Assembly: GCA_902547925.1 (NCBI GenBank)
Contig: CACCQD010000011.1
Coordinates: 1 to 51,518 of the forward strand
Direction: 5' to 3'
Length of the DNA stretch: 51,518 nucleotides
DNA from: an uncultured SAR116 cluster alpha proteobacterium
Lineage (GTDB): Bacteria > Pseudomonadota > Alphaproteobacteria > Puniceispirillales > Puniceispirillaceae
Shown here: positions 18,129 to 27,034 of the stretch, one piece after another
Layout: every line of letters starts with the position of its first letter
Numbering within the stretch: position 1 is the first letter of the stretch
The notes under the pieces: model-generated
Database searches by the model: none
What the model was told of the DNA's origin: nothing
Seen by the model: the letters and a program-made list of their open reading frames with translations, nothing else
Program-made: the position numbers and the translations under genes

Positions 18129-19364
18129 TTAACGGCCTTTCAAAGCCGCGTTTGATGTAGCCAAGGTCCCTAGATCCGGCTGCTGGTTAAGAGACAGAAC
18201 CGGTAACAAACTTCGCAAATGGTCATGATGGCTGGCAACGCCATACTCCAAATCTGACAGGAGTATTCTGTCAAAACCGCTAGACAGCGGGGCCTCATCT
18301 GTCCAACGGGTGAGTTGGAGGTCTTCGTCAGCAGTCAGGCCATCAATGCGGCCCGAAAGATACCTAGCAGCTCGCATAATCCGACTTTCTTTTTTATGTC
18401 GATACACTGCACCACGTTGCAGAGTGTGCTTTGTGCCGATTGGGACCTCCTGATAGAATATAATGGAGTCGGGATAAAGCCCAATAACTGCATTTGGAAA
18501 AATGCCAATGTAAAGCCAGGCAGCATTGTGAGGGCTTGGCAGATGAGTGAGATGGGCAAGAAGCGAGCGATAGGCTTTTACACTCCAGATTTTCGATGGC
18601 GATTCATTGAATTTACCCAAGCTACGAGATGCGCCATTGATATAGGGCTCATCTACGTATGCTTTTCCATATAAATCCTGAAGACTTGGATGGGCTTTGG
18701 CGACATGATAACCCTCATTGTCGACATCCCGCATAGACTTCCAGTTTACCTCTGCCTCCGCAAAGATGAAATCACCCGCAACACGCTCCATATCGGCAAT
18801 GTTGTAGAGTGCAATTTCGTCATCAAAGCGCCGCAGCATCTCGGCAACACTGCCCTGCGGGCCTGGCTGAAACCGAATGAAAATAAACCCATTCCAAATT
18901 TCAAGTTCAATCGGCTTTAATCCCCATTCCACCGCGTCTAACTTTGGAAAGGTAGATGGCTGAGCTGCGCCACGCAATGTGCCGTCAAGATTATATGTCC
19001 AGCCATGAAAAGGGCATGTCAAAGCAGACTTGCAGACACCTTTTTCGCTATCGACAACACGGCTGCCACGGTGACGGCAGAGGTTGTGAAAGGCGCGGAT
19101 TGATCCGACCTTGTCACGCAGGATCAATGCCCGCTCATATCCCATGTCAAAAGTAACATAGGCCCCGGGTTCGCTGAGGTCACTTACATGACAGGCAAGC
19201 TGCCAGTGTGCGCTAAAAATCAGTTTCTGCTCTAAGGCAAAAAGCTCATCATTACTGTAGGCCCAGCCAGGTAAGCCCTTCCTGTCCCAATTGTTGGGAA
19301 CTTTGTTTTGCACATCTGATAAAGGCAATTTATCCACCATCCGAAAAACCAACTGATTGCACAT
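18129..19364 (-). CDS. Rieske non-heme iron oxygenase, alpha-subunit type
   Basis: This 411-residue protein is a Rieske oxygenase. The [2Fe-2S] domain has CRHRGSRVVDSEKGVC and then CPFHGW, the Cys-X-His and Cys-X2-His pairs. The catalytic domain has NWKSMRDVDNEGYHVAKAHP, giving the two histidines of the mononuclear iron site and an acidic bridge. Length and motifs fit enzymes that hydroxylate N-methyl groups or aromatic rings, such as glycine betaine, stachydrine or carnitine monooxygenases. No reductase gene is adjacent, so electrons must come from elsewhere. It heads the potB-potC-potA operon without spacing. A nitrogenous methylated or betaine-type substrate is inferred from this linkage, not shown. 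The start at 19364 has no strong ribosome site; 19340 is an alternative. Confidence 0.85.
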   Translation of the reverse strand: MCNQLVFRMVDKLPLSDVQNKVPNNWDRKGLPGWAYSNDELFALEQKLIFSAHWQLACHVSDLSEPGAYVTFDMGYERALILRDKVGSIRAFHNLCRHRGSRVVDSEKGVCKSALTCPFHGWTYNLDGTLRGAAQPSTFPKLDAVEWGLKPIELEIWNGFIFIRFQPGPQGSVAEMLRRFDDEIALYNIADMERVAGDFIFAEAEVNWKSMRDVDNEGYHVAKAHPSLQDLYGKAYVDEPYINGASRSLGKFNESPSKIWSVKAYRSLLAHLTHLPSPHNAAWLYIGIFPNAVIGLYPDSIIFYQEVPIGTKHTLQRGAVYRHKKESRIMRAARYLSGRIDGLTADEDLQLTRWTDEAPLSSGFDRILLSDLEYGVASHHDHLRSLLPVLSLNQQPDLGTLATSNAALKGR

Positions 19365-19458
19365 TCTTTTGTCGTTTATATCAAGGAAAAAGACGAGAAT
19401 GGTGCGATGGTTGGTGTCGTCCTGCTGATTTCTAGCGGAGGTTTTGAGGCCAAATTTA

Positions 19459-20631
19459 TCAATCGGGATTGGCGTTGCGTCTTAGCCACGAAACCAGCAA
19501 ATAGAAAATGCCGACACTGACCAAAAAAATTGGCAGCCCCAGCTGCATATCGATGTCCAATAAAATTCCGGCAAACGCGGGCCCAACGAGATTGGACAGT
19601 TCGAAGATAATAACAAAGCCGGCATTGGCTGCAATAATTTCACCACCGGAAAATCGTTTTGATAGCATTGCAAGGCCAATTGAATAGAGCCCATAAACAA
19701 GTCCAGCCCCTAGAAAGGCTAGTATCATCGCTAAAAGCGCTGAGTGAAGGAAAAATGGGATCAGACTGCACAGAGCAAGGCCAATTGTGGCGATAATCAT
19801 GCCAACTTTTCGCAGGCCATAGCGATCCGCTAAAAGCGCAATCGGATATTGCAGCACAACATTCCCGATTGCCATGGCTGGAACAATTGACAAAATGAGC
19901 ATTGAGGAGGCGTCAGGTGTGCGCGCAACAATTACCGGCATTAATGTGATCAGCGCAAGATCAACACCGCCAGCAACAATACAGGCCATGGCAACAGTTG
20001 GTGCCTTGCGGATCAGCAGGAGCGGTGAGCCGCCAGCAGCGAAAGTGATTTCGGGTTCATGCTTTCGCAGCGCATAGATCGGCAGAGCGCCGATCAATGG
20101 CAAAATGGCAATGACTAAAAAGGGAGTAATTGTCTCAAACCCAAATAGCCAGATAATTCCGGGACCGGCTGCAAAACCAAGGCCGATTGCCGTGGCGTAG
20201 ATTGCCATAACCCGGGTGCGTCCCTGGTTAGAGGCAATTCGTGCAAGCCAGGCCTCTGTTAATACCCAATGCAGACCCAAACCAAGGCCGCCGATGAAAC
20301 GGATGCTGAGCCAAAGCGTCATTGACTCTGTAAAGCGCAGGGCCACCATCATCACTGCTGCCAGACACAGGCCGATATTGATTACCGGAATATTGCCATA
20401 ACGTGCAACAAGTTGGGGGGCAAAATAGGCGCTGGACACAATACCAAGTGCTGCCATACCGCTGACGAGGCCAATTTTCTGGAATGAGATACCGAGTGTT
20501 TCTAGCCACAGTGAAATCAGGGGAAGGTAGCCGCCAAAGGCTGCCCCAAGGGCAATTGACGACAGTGTGATCATAAATAAACCAGGCGCGATAGTCAGCT
20601 TGCCTTTGGTGTTGGTTTGATTACGAAACAT
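19459..20631 (-). CDS. MFS transporter, YcaD-like
   Basis: This 390-residue protein has about twelve hydrophobic segments and belongs to the major facilitator superfamily. The cytoplasmic loop after helix 2 reads APQLVARYGNIP and the matching loop in the second half is LLADRYGLRKVG, the RxG-type MFS motif. Closest by pattern to the YcaD/small-solute exporter group; the substrate is unknown. It lies 94 bases upstream of the Rieske gene on the same strand and is divergent from the agmatinase-family gene, so it could export a by-product of the amine pathway or be independent. Confidence 0.8.
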   Translation of the reverse strand: MFRNQTNTKGKLTIAPGLFMITLSSIALGAAFGGYLPLISLWLETLGISFQKIGLVSGMAALGIVSSAYFAPQLVARYGNIPVINIGLCLAAVMMVALRFTESMTLWLSIRFIGGLGLGLHWVLTEAWLARIASNQGRTRVMAIYATAIGLGFAAGPGIIWLFGFETITPFLVIAILPLIGALPIYALRKHEPEITFAAGGSPLLLIRKAPTVAMACIVAGGVDLALITLMPVIVARTPDASSMLILSIVPAMAIGNVVLQYPIALLADRYGLRKVGMIIATIGLALCSLIPFFLHSALLAMILAFLGAGLVYGLYSIGLAMLSKRFSGGEIIAANAGFVIIFELSNLVGPAFAGILLDIDMQLGLPIFLVSVGIFYLLVSWLRRNANPD

Positions 20632-20776
20632 TCAAAAATTCCAGAAATTGGGAACCCCACACTGCACTTGTTTGTTTGATCGGTAAATCCAAAAACAGAC
20701 ACCTCATCCGTTTGCTTTTTGGGGTTTGCTCACGCATGGTATGACGGAGTGACTGATGCAACGACAGGAGGCTGAT

Positions 20777-21748
20777 GTGACTGACAAACGTGGTGATCAG
20801 ACATTTCGGGCCAGTGGTAACAAGGAATGGTGGCCGGAAATGACCTATGGTGGGGCGCTTAGTTTTGGGCGGCGGCGCTATAGCCGCGATCTTGCAGATA
20901 TTGATGTCGTGATCAGCGGTATTCCCTATGATAACGCTGTGACCTATCGACCGGGCACACGGCTAGGCCCTCGCGCCATTCGCGCAGGATCGGTTCAGTT
21001 GACAGAGCTGAAGCATTTTCCAACAGGGATTGAGCCATGTGAGGAGTTGTCGCTGATCGATTACGGCGATTGCATGATCAACCCGCACGATCCGACGAGT
21101 GTCTTTGAGACGATTGAGGCGCATGCAGATCATATTTTGGCATCGGGCGCGAAGATGCTGAGCCTCGGCGGCGATCATTCAGTGGCCTATCCGTTGCTCA
21201 AGGCACACGCCAAGAAATACGGACCTGTCGCTTTGATCCAATTTGATGCCCATTGCGATACGTGGGAGGATGATGGAGTCCGCTTTGATCATGGCACGAT
21301 GTTTGCGCGAGCAGCAAATGAGGGCATCGTTGATGTGTCGAAATCTACACAGGTTGGATTGCGCACTTACAACGACTACGATTATGGTTTTGAAATTCTC
21401 ACCTGCCCGTGGGTGCATCGCAACGGGATCTGGGCGGCCCTGGAAATCGCCATCGACAGGGCAGGTGATACGCCGGTTTATCTGTCCTTTGACATTGATG
21501 GCCTTGACCCAGCCTTTGCCCCTGGGACAGGCACGCCGGTTTCTGGGGGGCTTGCCAGTTGGCAGGGGCTGGAATTTGTTCGGGGTCTTGAACCACTCAA
21601 TTTGATTGGCATGGATATTGTCGAGGTCGCGCCTGCCTATGACCATGCGGAGATCACCGCTATCGCAGCGGCCAGCGTTGCCTATGACTGGCTCGCCGTT
21701 CTGGCAAAACAACAGGGCGCGATATCAAAGCCTGTAGGGCGTATCTGA
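20777..21748 (+). CDS. Agmatinase-family ureohydrolase
   Basis: This 323-residue enzyme belongs to the arginase/agmatinase family and would split a guanidino compound into urea and an amine (agmatine to putrescine in the classic case). All manganese ligand motifs are present: LGGDHSVAYP, QFDAHCDTWEDD and SFDIDGLDPAFAPGTGTP. The GTG at 20777 is chosen because CAGGAGG ends five bases before it; an in-frame ATG at 20756 without a good ribosome site would add seven residues. Its product would feed the putrescine-processing genes on both sides. Guanidinobutyrase or guanidinopropionase activity is also possible, since the family is not separable by these motifs. Confidence 0.86.
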   Translation: MTDKRGDQTFRASGNKEWWPEMTYGGALSFGRRRYSRDLADIDVVISGIPYDNAVTYRPGTRLGPRAIRAGSVQLTELKHFPTGIEPCEELSLIDYGDCMINPHDPTSVFETIEAHADHILASGAKMLSLGGDHSVAYPLLKAHAKKYGPVALIQFDAHCDTWEDDGVRFDHGTMFARAANEGIVDVSKSTQVGLRTYNDYDYGFEILTCPWVHRNGIWAALEIAIDRAGDTPVYLSFDIDGLDPAFAPGTGTPVSGGLASWQGLEFVRGLEPLNLIGMDIVEVAPAYDHAEITAIAAASVAYDWLAVLAKQQGAISKPVGRI

Positions 21749-21753
21749 CACGC

Positions 21754-23043
21754 TCAGATTTTCAGCCGATCACGCAATTTATAATAGGCCATGCCAAGGG
21801 CAAGTGCTGGTGTCCGCAGCGGTCCGCCCGGAAATGGCATGTGGCTGAGGCTGCTCATAACGTCAAAACGTGTTTGGTCACCAATGACTGCATCAGCCAG
21901 CATCACCCCGGCCTGGCCGGTCAGAGCCACGCCGTGACCGGAAAAACCCTGCACAAAATAAATGTCATCCGGGGTGCGACCAAATTGTGGAATGCGATTC
22001 ACAGTAATGCCGATTTTGCCCGACCAGACCTCATCTTTTTCGATATCTTTCAGCAAAGGAAATATATCCACCATCCGGCGGCGCAGATCAGACTCAACGT
22101 CTCCAAAACTGACATTGGTGTAGCTTGCACGGCCGCCAAAAATCATCCGCCCCTTTGCGTCAATCCGATAATAATTCAGCTCAGTGTTGCAATCTGCAAC
22201 GGCTGCACCTGTTGGCAAAAGTTGCTTGGCCATGTTGGGTGAAAGGGGTTTTGTTGCCAGCACCGAAGAGGTGACCTGAGCCAGGCGTGATTTCATTTTT
22301 GGCAGGCCAACGTCGGCCAGATAGGCGTTGCCACACAGCAGCAGGATCTTGGCCCGCACTTGCTGTCCATTTTCTGTGTGAAGATGTTTATGGCCATCAG
22401 ATGCGTGGACATCAACCTTGGTGATTGGTGTGTTTTCAAATATCATGGCTCCCTGACTCTTGGCGGCCGCAGCAAGGCCGTGAAGATATTTCAGCGGCTG
22501 CATGTGCCCGGATTTTCTGTCAAACAAGCCGCCAACATAGGCGTTGGTGTCGATATGGGCGGCCAATGCGGTCCGGTCATTTAGCCGGGTAAACCCTTCA
22601 TAGCCTCGTGCCTCCCACTCTCGCTGCATCTCGTCAAGCCCCGCCATCTGGCGCCGGTGATAAGCAGCATTGACGTAGCCGAGGGTAAGATCGCAATCAA
22701 TTTTGTATTTTTCCACTCTATCTTTGACCAGATCAACAGCTGCCATGCCGCTGTCCCAGGCAATCTGGGCATCCTGCTCGGATAGCTGGCGCTGAATGTG
22801 GTGAAAATCATTTGGCCACCCCTGACAGACATGTCCGCCATTGCGTCCCGACCCACCAGTGCCAAGCTTGCCGGCCTCCAGCACCACGGCTGAAAAACCA
22901 TTCTCGGCGAGGTGCAATGCTGCTGAAACCCCGGTCAGACCGCCACCGATGATAGCGATATCCGTATCGATCGATTCCGCAAGGGACGCGTATCGTTCCC
23001 GTTTGGGAAACTCGATTTCATAGATGGAGCTCTCGCCAGACAT
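21754..23043 (-). CDS. FAD-dependent gamma-glutamylputrescine oxidase-like protein (copy 2)
   Basis: This 429-residue DAO-family enzyme starts with DIAIIGGGLTGVSAALHLAE for FAD binding and has GTGGSGRNGGHVCQGW, very close to the PuuB pattern. The C-terminal GFSGHGVALTGQAGVMLADA finishes the FAD fold. PuuB oxidises gamma-glutamylputrescine to the aldehyde with release of ammonia and hydrogen peroxide. The ATG at 23043 has AGGAGA upstream; the frame stays open 36 codons further but that extension is not family-like. It converges with the ureohydrolase gene and is divergent from the second aminotransferase. It differs clearly from copy 1, so the two probably act on different amines. Confidence 0.85.
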   Translation of the reverse strand: MSGESSIYEIEFPKRERYASLAESIDTDIAIIGGGLTGVSAALHLAENGFSAVVLEAGKLGTGGSGRNGGHVCQGWPNDFHHIQRQLSEQDAQIAWDSGMAAVDLVKDRVEKYKIDCDLTLGYVNAAYHRRQMAGLDEMQREWEARGYEGFTRLNDRTALAAHIDTNAYVGGLFDRKSGHMQPLKYLHGLAAAAKSQGAMIFENTPITKVDVHASDGHKHLHTENGQQVRAKILLLCGNAYLADVGLPKMKSRLAQVTSSVLATKPLSPNMAKQLLPTGAAVADCNTELNYYRIDAKGRMIFGGRASYTNVSFGDVESDLRRRMVDIFPLLKDIEKDEVWSGKIGITVNRIPQFGRTPDDIYFVQGFSGHGVALTGQAGVMLADAVIGDQTRFDVMSSLSHMPFPGGPLRTPALALGMAYYKLRDRLKI

Positions 23044-23130
23044 GTTGGTCTCCTGAATTGGTTTGTCGTCTCTGGAGCGCGCACTGATTGCGCCTAACAA
23101 ATATTGAGAGTAGTCTGGAACAAATGGTAG

Positions 23131-23168
23131 GATCAAGCTGCACAGAGGCATCGTGTTGCGGCTTGATC
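23131..23168. promoter_or_regulatory. Inverted repeat in divergent spacer, candidate operator
   Basis: GATCAAGC at 23131-23138 and its exact complement GCTTGATC at 23161-23168 lie 30 bases apart, about three helical turns, in the spacer between the FAD oxidase and aminotransferase genes. Position and symmetry suggest a repressor site controlling both divergent genes. A related pair, CTTGATC at 12550-12556 and GATCAAG at 12578-12584, occurs just before the first aminotransferase. Confidence 0.4.
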
Positions 23169-23206
23169 AGAACCCGAAAACACCAAAACTGACTTAGGCC
23201 ACGGCA

Positions 23207-24577
23207 ATGACACCAGATGATCTCTCGACCAAAGAGTGGCAGGATCTTGACTCAGCACATCATATGGCGCCGTTTACTGATTATGGTGAGCAGCGCAAGC
23301 ATGGAGCGCGCATCATCACCCACGCGCAGGGTCACTATATTTATGACACTGAGGGAACACGTATTCTGGATGGAATGGCGGGTCTCTGGTGTGTGAATGT
23401 TGGTTATGGACGGCCGTCATTGGTTGATGCCGCAGCAGAACAGATGACGGCTCTTCCGTATTACAATAACTTTTTCAAGACCAGCAACAAGCTCGTGGTG
23501 ACGCTATCCAAACGGTTGGCTGACCTCAGCCCCGAGGGTCTTAACAATGTTTTCTATGCCAATTCGGGCTCGGAGGCGAATGACACAATCATCCGCATGG
23601 TCCGTCACTTCTGGGCACTTGAAGGCCAGCCAGAACGGCGTGTTATCATTGGCCGGGAATACGGATATCACGGTAGCACGATCATGTCTGCCAGCATGGG
23701 CGGCATGTCAGGCATGCATGATCAGGCCGCCGACGAGGCAGATTTCGTGCACATTCGTCCACCCTACGGGTTTCTCCATCAGGGCAATCAGGATGACGCT
23801 GTTTTTGCTGCCAATGCGGCGTCTTGGCTTGAGGATAAAATCATCGAGCTTGGTGCCGACAAGGTGGCTGCTTTTGTTGCTGAACCGGTTCAGGGTGCTG
23901 GCGGTGTGATTGTTCCACCCGATGGTTATTTTGAACATATTCAGGACATCTGCAAACGATACGACATTCTGTTCATCGTCGATGAGGTGATAACTGGTTT
24001 TGGCCGTACTGGCGAGTGGTTTGCCAGCCAGCGAATGAATTTGTCACCCGACATGATGACCATGGCGAAAGGGCTGACGTCTGGATACATACCGATGTCG
24101 GGTGTCATGGTCGGTGATCGGGTTGCCAACAGATTTATCGCAGATGGTGGCGAATTTTATCACGGTTTCACCTATTCCGGCCACCCTGTCGCTGCTGCGG
24201 TGGCTCTGGCCAACCTTGATATAATCGAAGGTGAGGGATTAATCGAGCGTGTGCGAGAGGATACCGGCCCCTATCTTGGAGAGGCGTTGGCGCCACTTGC
24301 GGACCACCCTCTCGTTGGTGAGGTTCGCACCTATGGATTGCTGGCGGCCATCGAACTTGTGAAGAGCAAGGACGGTCCCGTCCTGTTTGAAAATGTGGGT
24401 CATGCTGGCGGGCTTTGTCGTGACCATGCTCTCTCAAATGGACTGATGATGCGTGCGGTTCGTGACGGGATGATTCTGTCCCCGCCATTAACCTATACGC
24501 GTGATGACATCGATGCCACGGTGGCGATTGCCAAAACAGCGCTTGACGCAACTGCGGCTGATCTTGGCATCTCATAG
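23207..24577 (+). CDS. Class III aminotransferase, putrescine/omega-amino-acid type (copy 2)
   Basis: This 456-residue PLP enzyme is in the same family as the gene at 12624 but diverged from it. It has FYANSGSEANDTIIR for phosphate binding, GREYGYHGSTIMSASMGG, IVDEVITGFGRTGEWF with the PLP aspartate, and the lysine in MMTMAKGLTSGYIPMSG. The N-terminal HHMAPFTDYGEQRKHGAR is characteristic of SpuC-type putrescine/diamine-pyruvate aminotransferases. It is followed after 53 bases by the second glutamine-synthetase-like gene, so the two are likely co-transcribed. Expected role: deamination of a polyamine or its amino-acid product with pyruvate as acceptor. Confidence 0.88.
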   Translation: MTPDDLSTKEWQDLDSAHHMAPFTDYGEQRKHGARIITHAQGHYIYDTEGTRILDGMAGLWCVNVGYGRPSLVDAAAEQMTALPYYNNFFKTSNKLVVTLSKRLADLSPEGLNNVFYANSGSEANDTIIRMVRHFWALEGQPERRVIIGREYGYHGSTIMSASMGGMSGMHDQAADEADFVHIRPPYGFLHQGNQDDAVFAANAASWLEDKIIELGADKVAAFVAEPVQGAGGVIVPPDGYFEHIQDICKRYDILFIVDEVITGFGRTGEWFASQRMNLSPDMMTMAKGLTSGYIPMSGVMVGDRVANRFIADGGEFYHGFTYSGHPVAAAVALANLDIIEGEGLIERVREDTGPYLGEALAPLADHPLVGEVRTYGLLAAIELVKSKDGPVLFENVGHAGGLCRDHALSNGLMMRAVRDGMILSPPLTYTRDDIDATVAIAKTALDATAADLGIS

Positions 24578-24630
24578 CAGAGCCATTTCAAACAGGGTTG
24601 ACCGGGTCCGGTTGGTCTGATGGGGGTCAC

Positions 24631-25971
24631 ATGACTATCGACATTAAGGAATGGCTTCGGGACAAGTCGATTACCGAGGTTGAGTGTCTGGTGAGTGATA
24701 TTTCGGGCATCCCGCGGGGTAAAATCCTGCCGGTGCACAAATATGTTTCGGCGATCGAAACGGGTGGCCTGCGGTTGCCAGAATATGTTTTTGGCCAGTC
24801 TGTAACAGGCGAATATTATGACAGTGCTGTCTTGAATGAAATAGGCGCTGATATCGTGTTGCGGCCCGACCCGTCAACCTGTCGTCTGGTTCCATGGTAT
24901 GCGGAGCCTACGGCACAGATCATCCATGATGCCGTTGACCATGCGGGAAAGATCGTGCCATTTGCGCCGCGGGCTGTTCTGGCACGCGTTCTGGAGCTGT
25001 TTGAGGAGGCTGATCTGGAGCCCGTGATCGCACCGGAATTGGAATTTTTCCTTGTCGAGCAAAGTGCGGACGCTAACAACCCCCTTGTCACCCCAACAGG
25101 TAAGTCGGGCCGGGCCGAAAAGGCACGACAAGCCTATGGCATTGATGCGGTGAATGAGTTTGATCCACTGTTCGAGGAAATCTATGACCATTGTGACGTG
25201 CAGGGGCTTGATATCGACACGCTGAGCCATGAGGCCGGCGCAGCGCAGATGGAGATCAATTTCAATCATGGTTCGGCGATGGATTTGGCCGATCAGGCAT
25301 TTCTGTTCAAGCGCACAGTGCGGCAAACCGCTCTAAACCATAAAATCCATGCAACCTTCATGGCCAAGCCAATGCAGGATCAACCCGGCAGCGCCATGCA
25401 TGTTCATACCTCGATAAGAAATCAAGCCACCGGCCAGAATATCTTTGTCGATGAAAATGGTGAGCAGACGGAAGAGTTTCTTCACGCGATTGCAGGGATG
25501 CAACGCTATCTGTCCGGGGCGATGGCTTTGATGGCACCCTATGTTAATTCCTATCGCCGCCGTACAGGTGCGGAGGATTCGCCAGCCAATCTGGCCTGGG
25601 GGATGGACAATCGCACTGTTGGCCTACGCGTGCCCCTTGGCAATCCAAAGAGTCGCCGTATTGAAAATCGCCTGCCCGGCGCTGATGCCAATCCCTATCT
25701 GGCGATTGCCGCTACCTTGGCTGCCATTTGGCTTGGGCTTCAAGAGAAAAGGCGTCCGAGCCGACCCCTCAAAGATAGCGGTGAGGATCTTGAAACCTTG
25801 CCAAAAAACCTGGATATTGCCCTCGACGCGCTGGAAAAGGCCAGCCCGTTGCATGATGTTCTCGGAGAGGATTTTGTTAAGTTGTTCACCGAAGTCAAAC
25901 GTGCCGAGGCTGATGCCTTTCTCGAAGTGATCAGCCCGTGGGAGCGGGAATATCTGTTGTTGAATGTCTGA
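24631..25971 (+). CDS. Glutamine-synthetase-like ligase, PuuA type (copy 2)
   Basis: This 446-residue GS-superfamily ligase has an N-terminal domain starting EVECLVSDISGIPRGKILP and a catalytic domain with PELEFFL and AQMEINFNHG for metal binding, AMHVHTS for the third ligand region, NSYRRR, and RRIENRLPGADANPYL. These are the marks of gamma-glutamylpolyamine synthetases. GGGGG at 24622-24626 points to the ATG at 24631; an in-frame TTG at 24598 is less likely. With the neighbouring aminotransferase, PuuB-like oxidase and ureohydrolase it forms the second polyamine set. PuuC aldehyde dehydrogenase and PuuD hydrolase genes are not in the window. Confidence 0.86.
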   Translation: MTIDIKEWLRDKSITEVECLVSDISGIPRGKILPVHKYVSAIETGGLRLPEYVFGQSVTGEYYDSAVLNEIGADIVLRPDPSTCRLVPWYAEPTAQIIHDAVDHAGKIVPFAPRAVLARVLELFEEADLEPVIAPELEFFLVEQSADANNPLVTPTGKSGRAEKARQAYGIDAVNEFDPLFEEIYDHCDVQGLDIDTLSHEAGAAQMEINFNHGSAMDLADQAFLFKRTVRQTALNHKIHATFMAKPMQDQPGSAMHVHTSIRNQATGQNIFVDENGEQTEEFLHAIAGMQRYLSGAMALMAPYVNSYRRRTGAEDSPANLAWGMDNRTVGLRVPLGNPKSRRIENRLPGADANPYLAIAATLAAIWLGLQEKRRPSRPLKDSGEDLETLPKNLDIALDALEKASPLHDVLGEDFVKLFTEVKRAEADAFLEVISPWEREYLLLNV

Positions 25972-25990
25972 TGCCGGATAGAGTTGCGCC

Positions 25991-27034
25991 GTGAATAGCT
26001 TAACAATCCCCCGCCCTGACGACTGGCACCTCCACCTGCGCGATGGTGACATGCTGGCCCGTGTTGTTGCTGATACGGCCGCACATTTTAGTCGCGCGAT
26101 CATCATGCCCAATCTGGTGCCGCCAGTGGTCACATCGGCCGATGCACGGGCCTATAAATCCCGTATTCTTGCGGCTATTCCTGATGGTTCAGAATTTCAG
26201 CCATTGATGACACTCTATCTCACCGAAACCACGCTTCCGGATGATGTCGTTGCTGCGGCTGCCACTGGCCTGATTTCGGCAGTGAAACTGTATCCGGCGG
26301 GTGCCACAACCAATTCAGCATCTGGTGTGCGTGATTTTGATAGGGTGACACCGGTTCTTGAAGCGATGGCAGACAACAATATACCGTTATGTGTCCATGG
26401 TGAGGTCACCGATCCGGATATAGATATCTTTGACCGGGAAGCGGTTTTTCTGGAGACAGTTCTGGACCCCCTTCGCCAGCGGATTGGAGGTTTGCGGGTT
26501 GTGCTGGAACATGTCACAACCCGCGAAGGTGTGGATTATGTGCGTACGGGTGGAGACGATATTGCCGCGACAATCACCACGCATCATCTGTTTATCAACC
26601 GCAACCATATTCTGGCGGGTGGCATTCGTCCTCATAATTATTGCCTTCCTGTGGCAAAGCGGGAGCTGCATCGCTTGGAGCTGGTTGCGGCTGCCACTTC
26701 GGGTGAGGCCTCATTTTTCCTTGGAACAGACAGCGCTCCGCACGTCGATGCGGCCAAGCAATCTGGATGTGGGTGTGCGGGTATCTATACAGCGCCAAAC
26801 ACCATGTCCTGTCTTGCCACCTTGTTTGAAAGTGAGGGTGCTTTGGATAAATTGGAGGGTTTTGTTTCGCGTCATGGCCCAGCCTTTTACCGGCTTCAGG
26901 TGAATGCAGGGACGATCACGCTAATTAAACGGGACACCCCAATTGAAATTCCGGATAAATGTGAAACCCCGGACGGGCCTGTAACAATCTTTGACTGTGG
27001 GCAACCGTTATATTGGGATGTTGAAACGTCCTAA
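25991..27034 (+). CDS. pyrC: Dihydroorotase, class II
   Basis: This 347-residue amidohydrolase matches the PyrC type of dihydroorotase, which closes carbamoyl-aspartate to dihydroorotate in pyrimidine synthesis. The zinc motif [13 protein letters not shown] is at residue 10, [15 protein letters not shown] contains the carboxylated lysine, LCVHGEV and VLEHVTT supply further histidines, and [10 protein letters not shown] the catalytic aspartate. The start is a GTG. Only 19 bases separate it from the PuuA-like gene, so it may be co-transcribed with polyamine genes, an unusual place for pyrC. Its end overlaps the convergent DMT gene by four bases. Confidence 0.92.
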   Translation: MNSLTIPRPDDWHLHLRDGDMLARVVADTAAHFSRAIIMPNLVPPVVTSADARAYKSRILAAIPDGSEFQPLMTLYLTETTLPDDVVAAAATGLISAVKLYPAGATTNSASGVRDFDRVTPVLEAMADNNIPLCVHGEVTDPDIDIFDREAVFLETVLDPLRQRIGGLRVVLEHVTTREGVDYVRTGGDDIAATITTHHLFINRNHILAGGIRPHNYCLPVAKRELHRLELVAAATSGEASFFLGTDSAPHVDAAKQSGCGCAGIYTAPNTMSCLATLFESEGALDKLEGFVSRHGPAFYRLQVNAGTITLIKRDTPIEIPDKCETPDGPVTIFDCGQPLYWDVETS

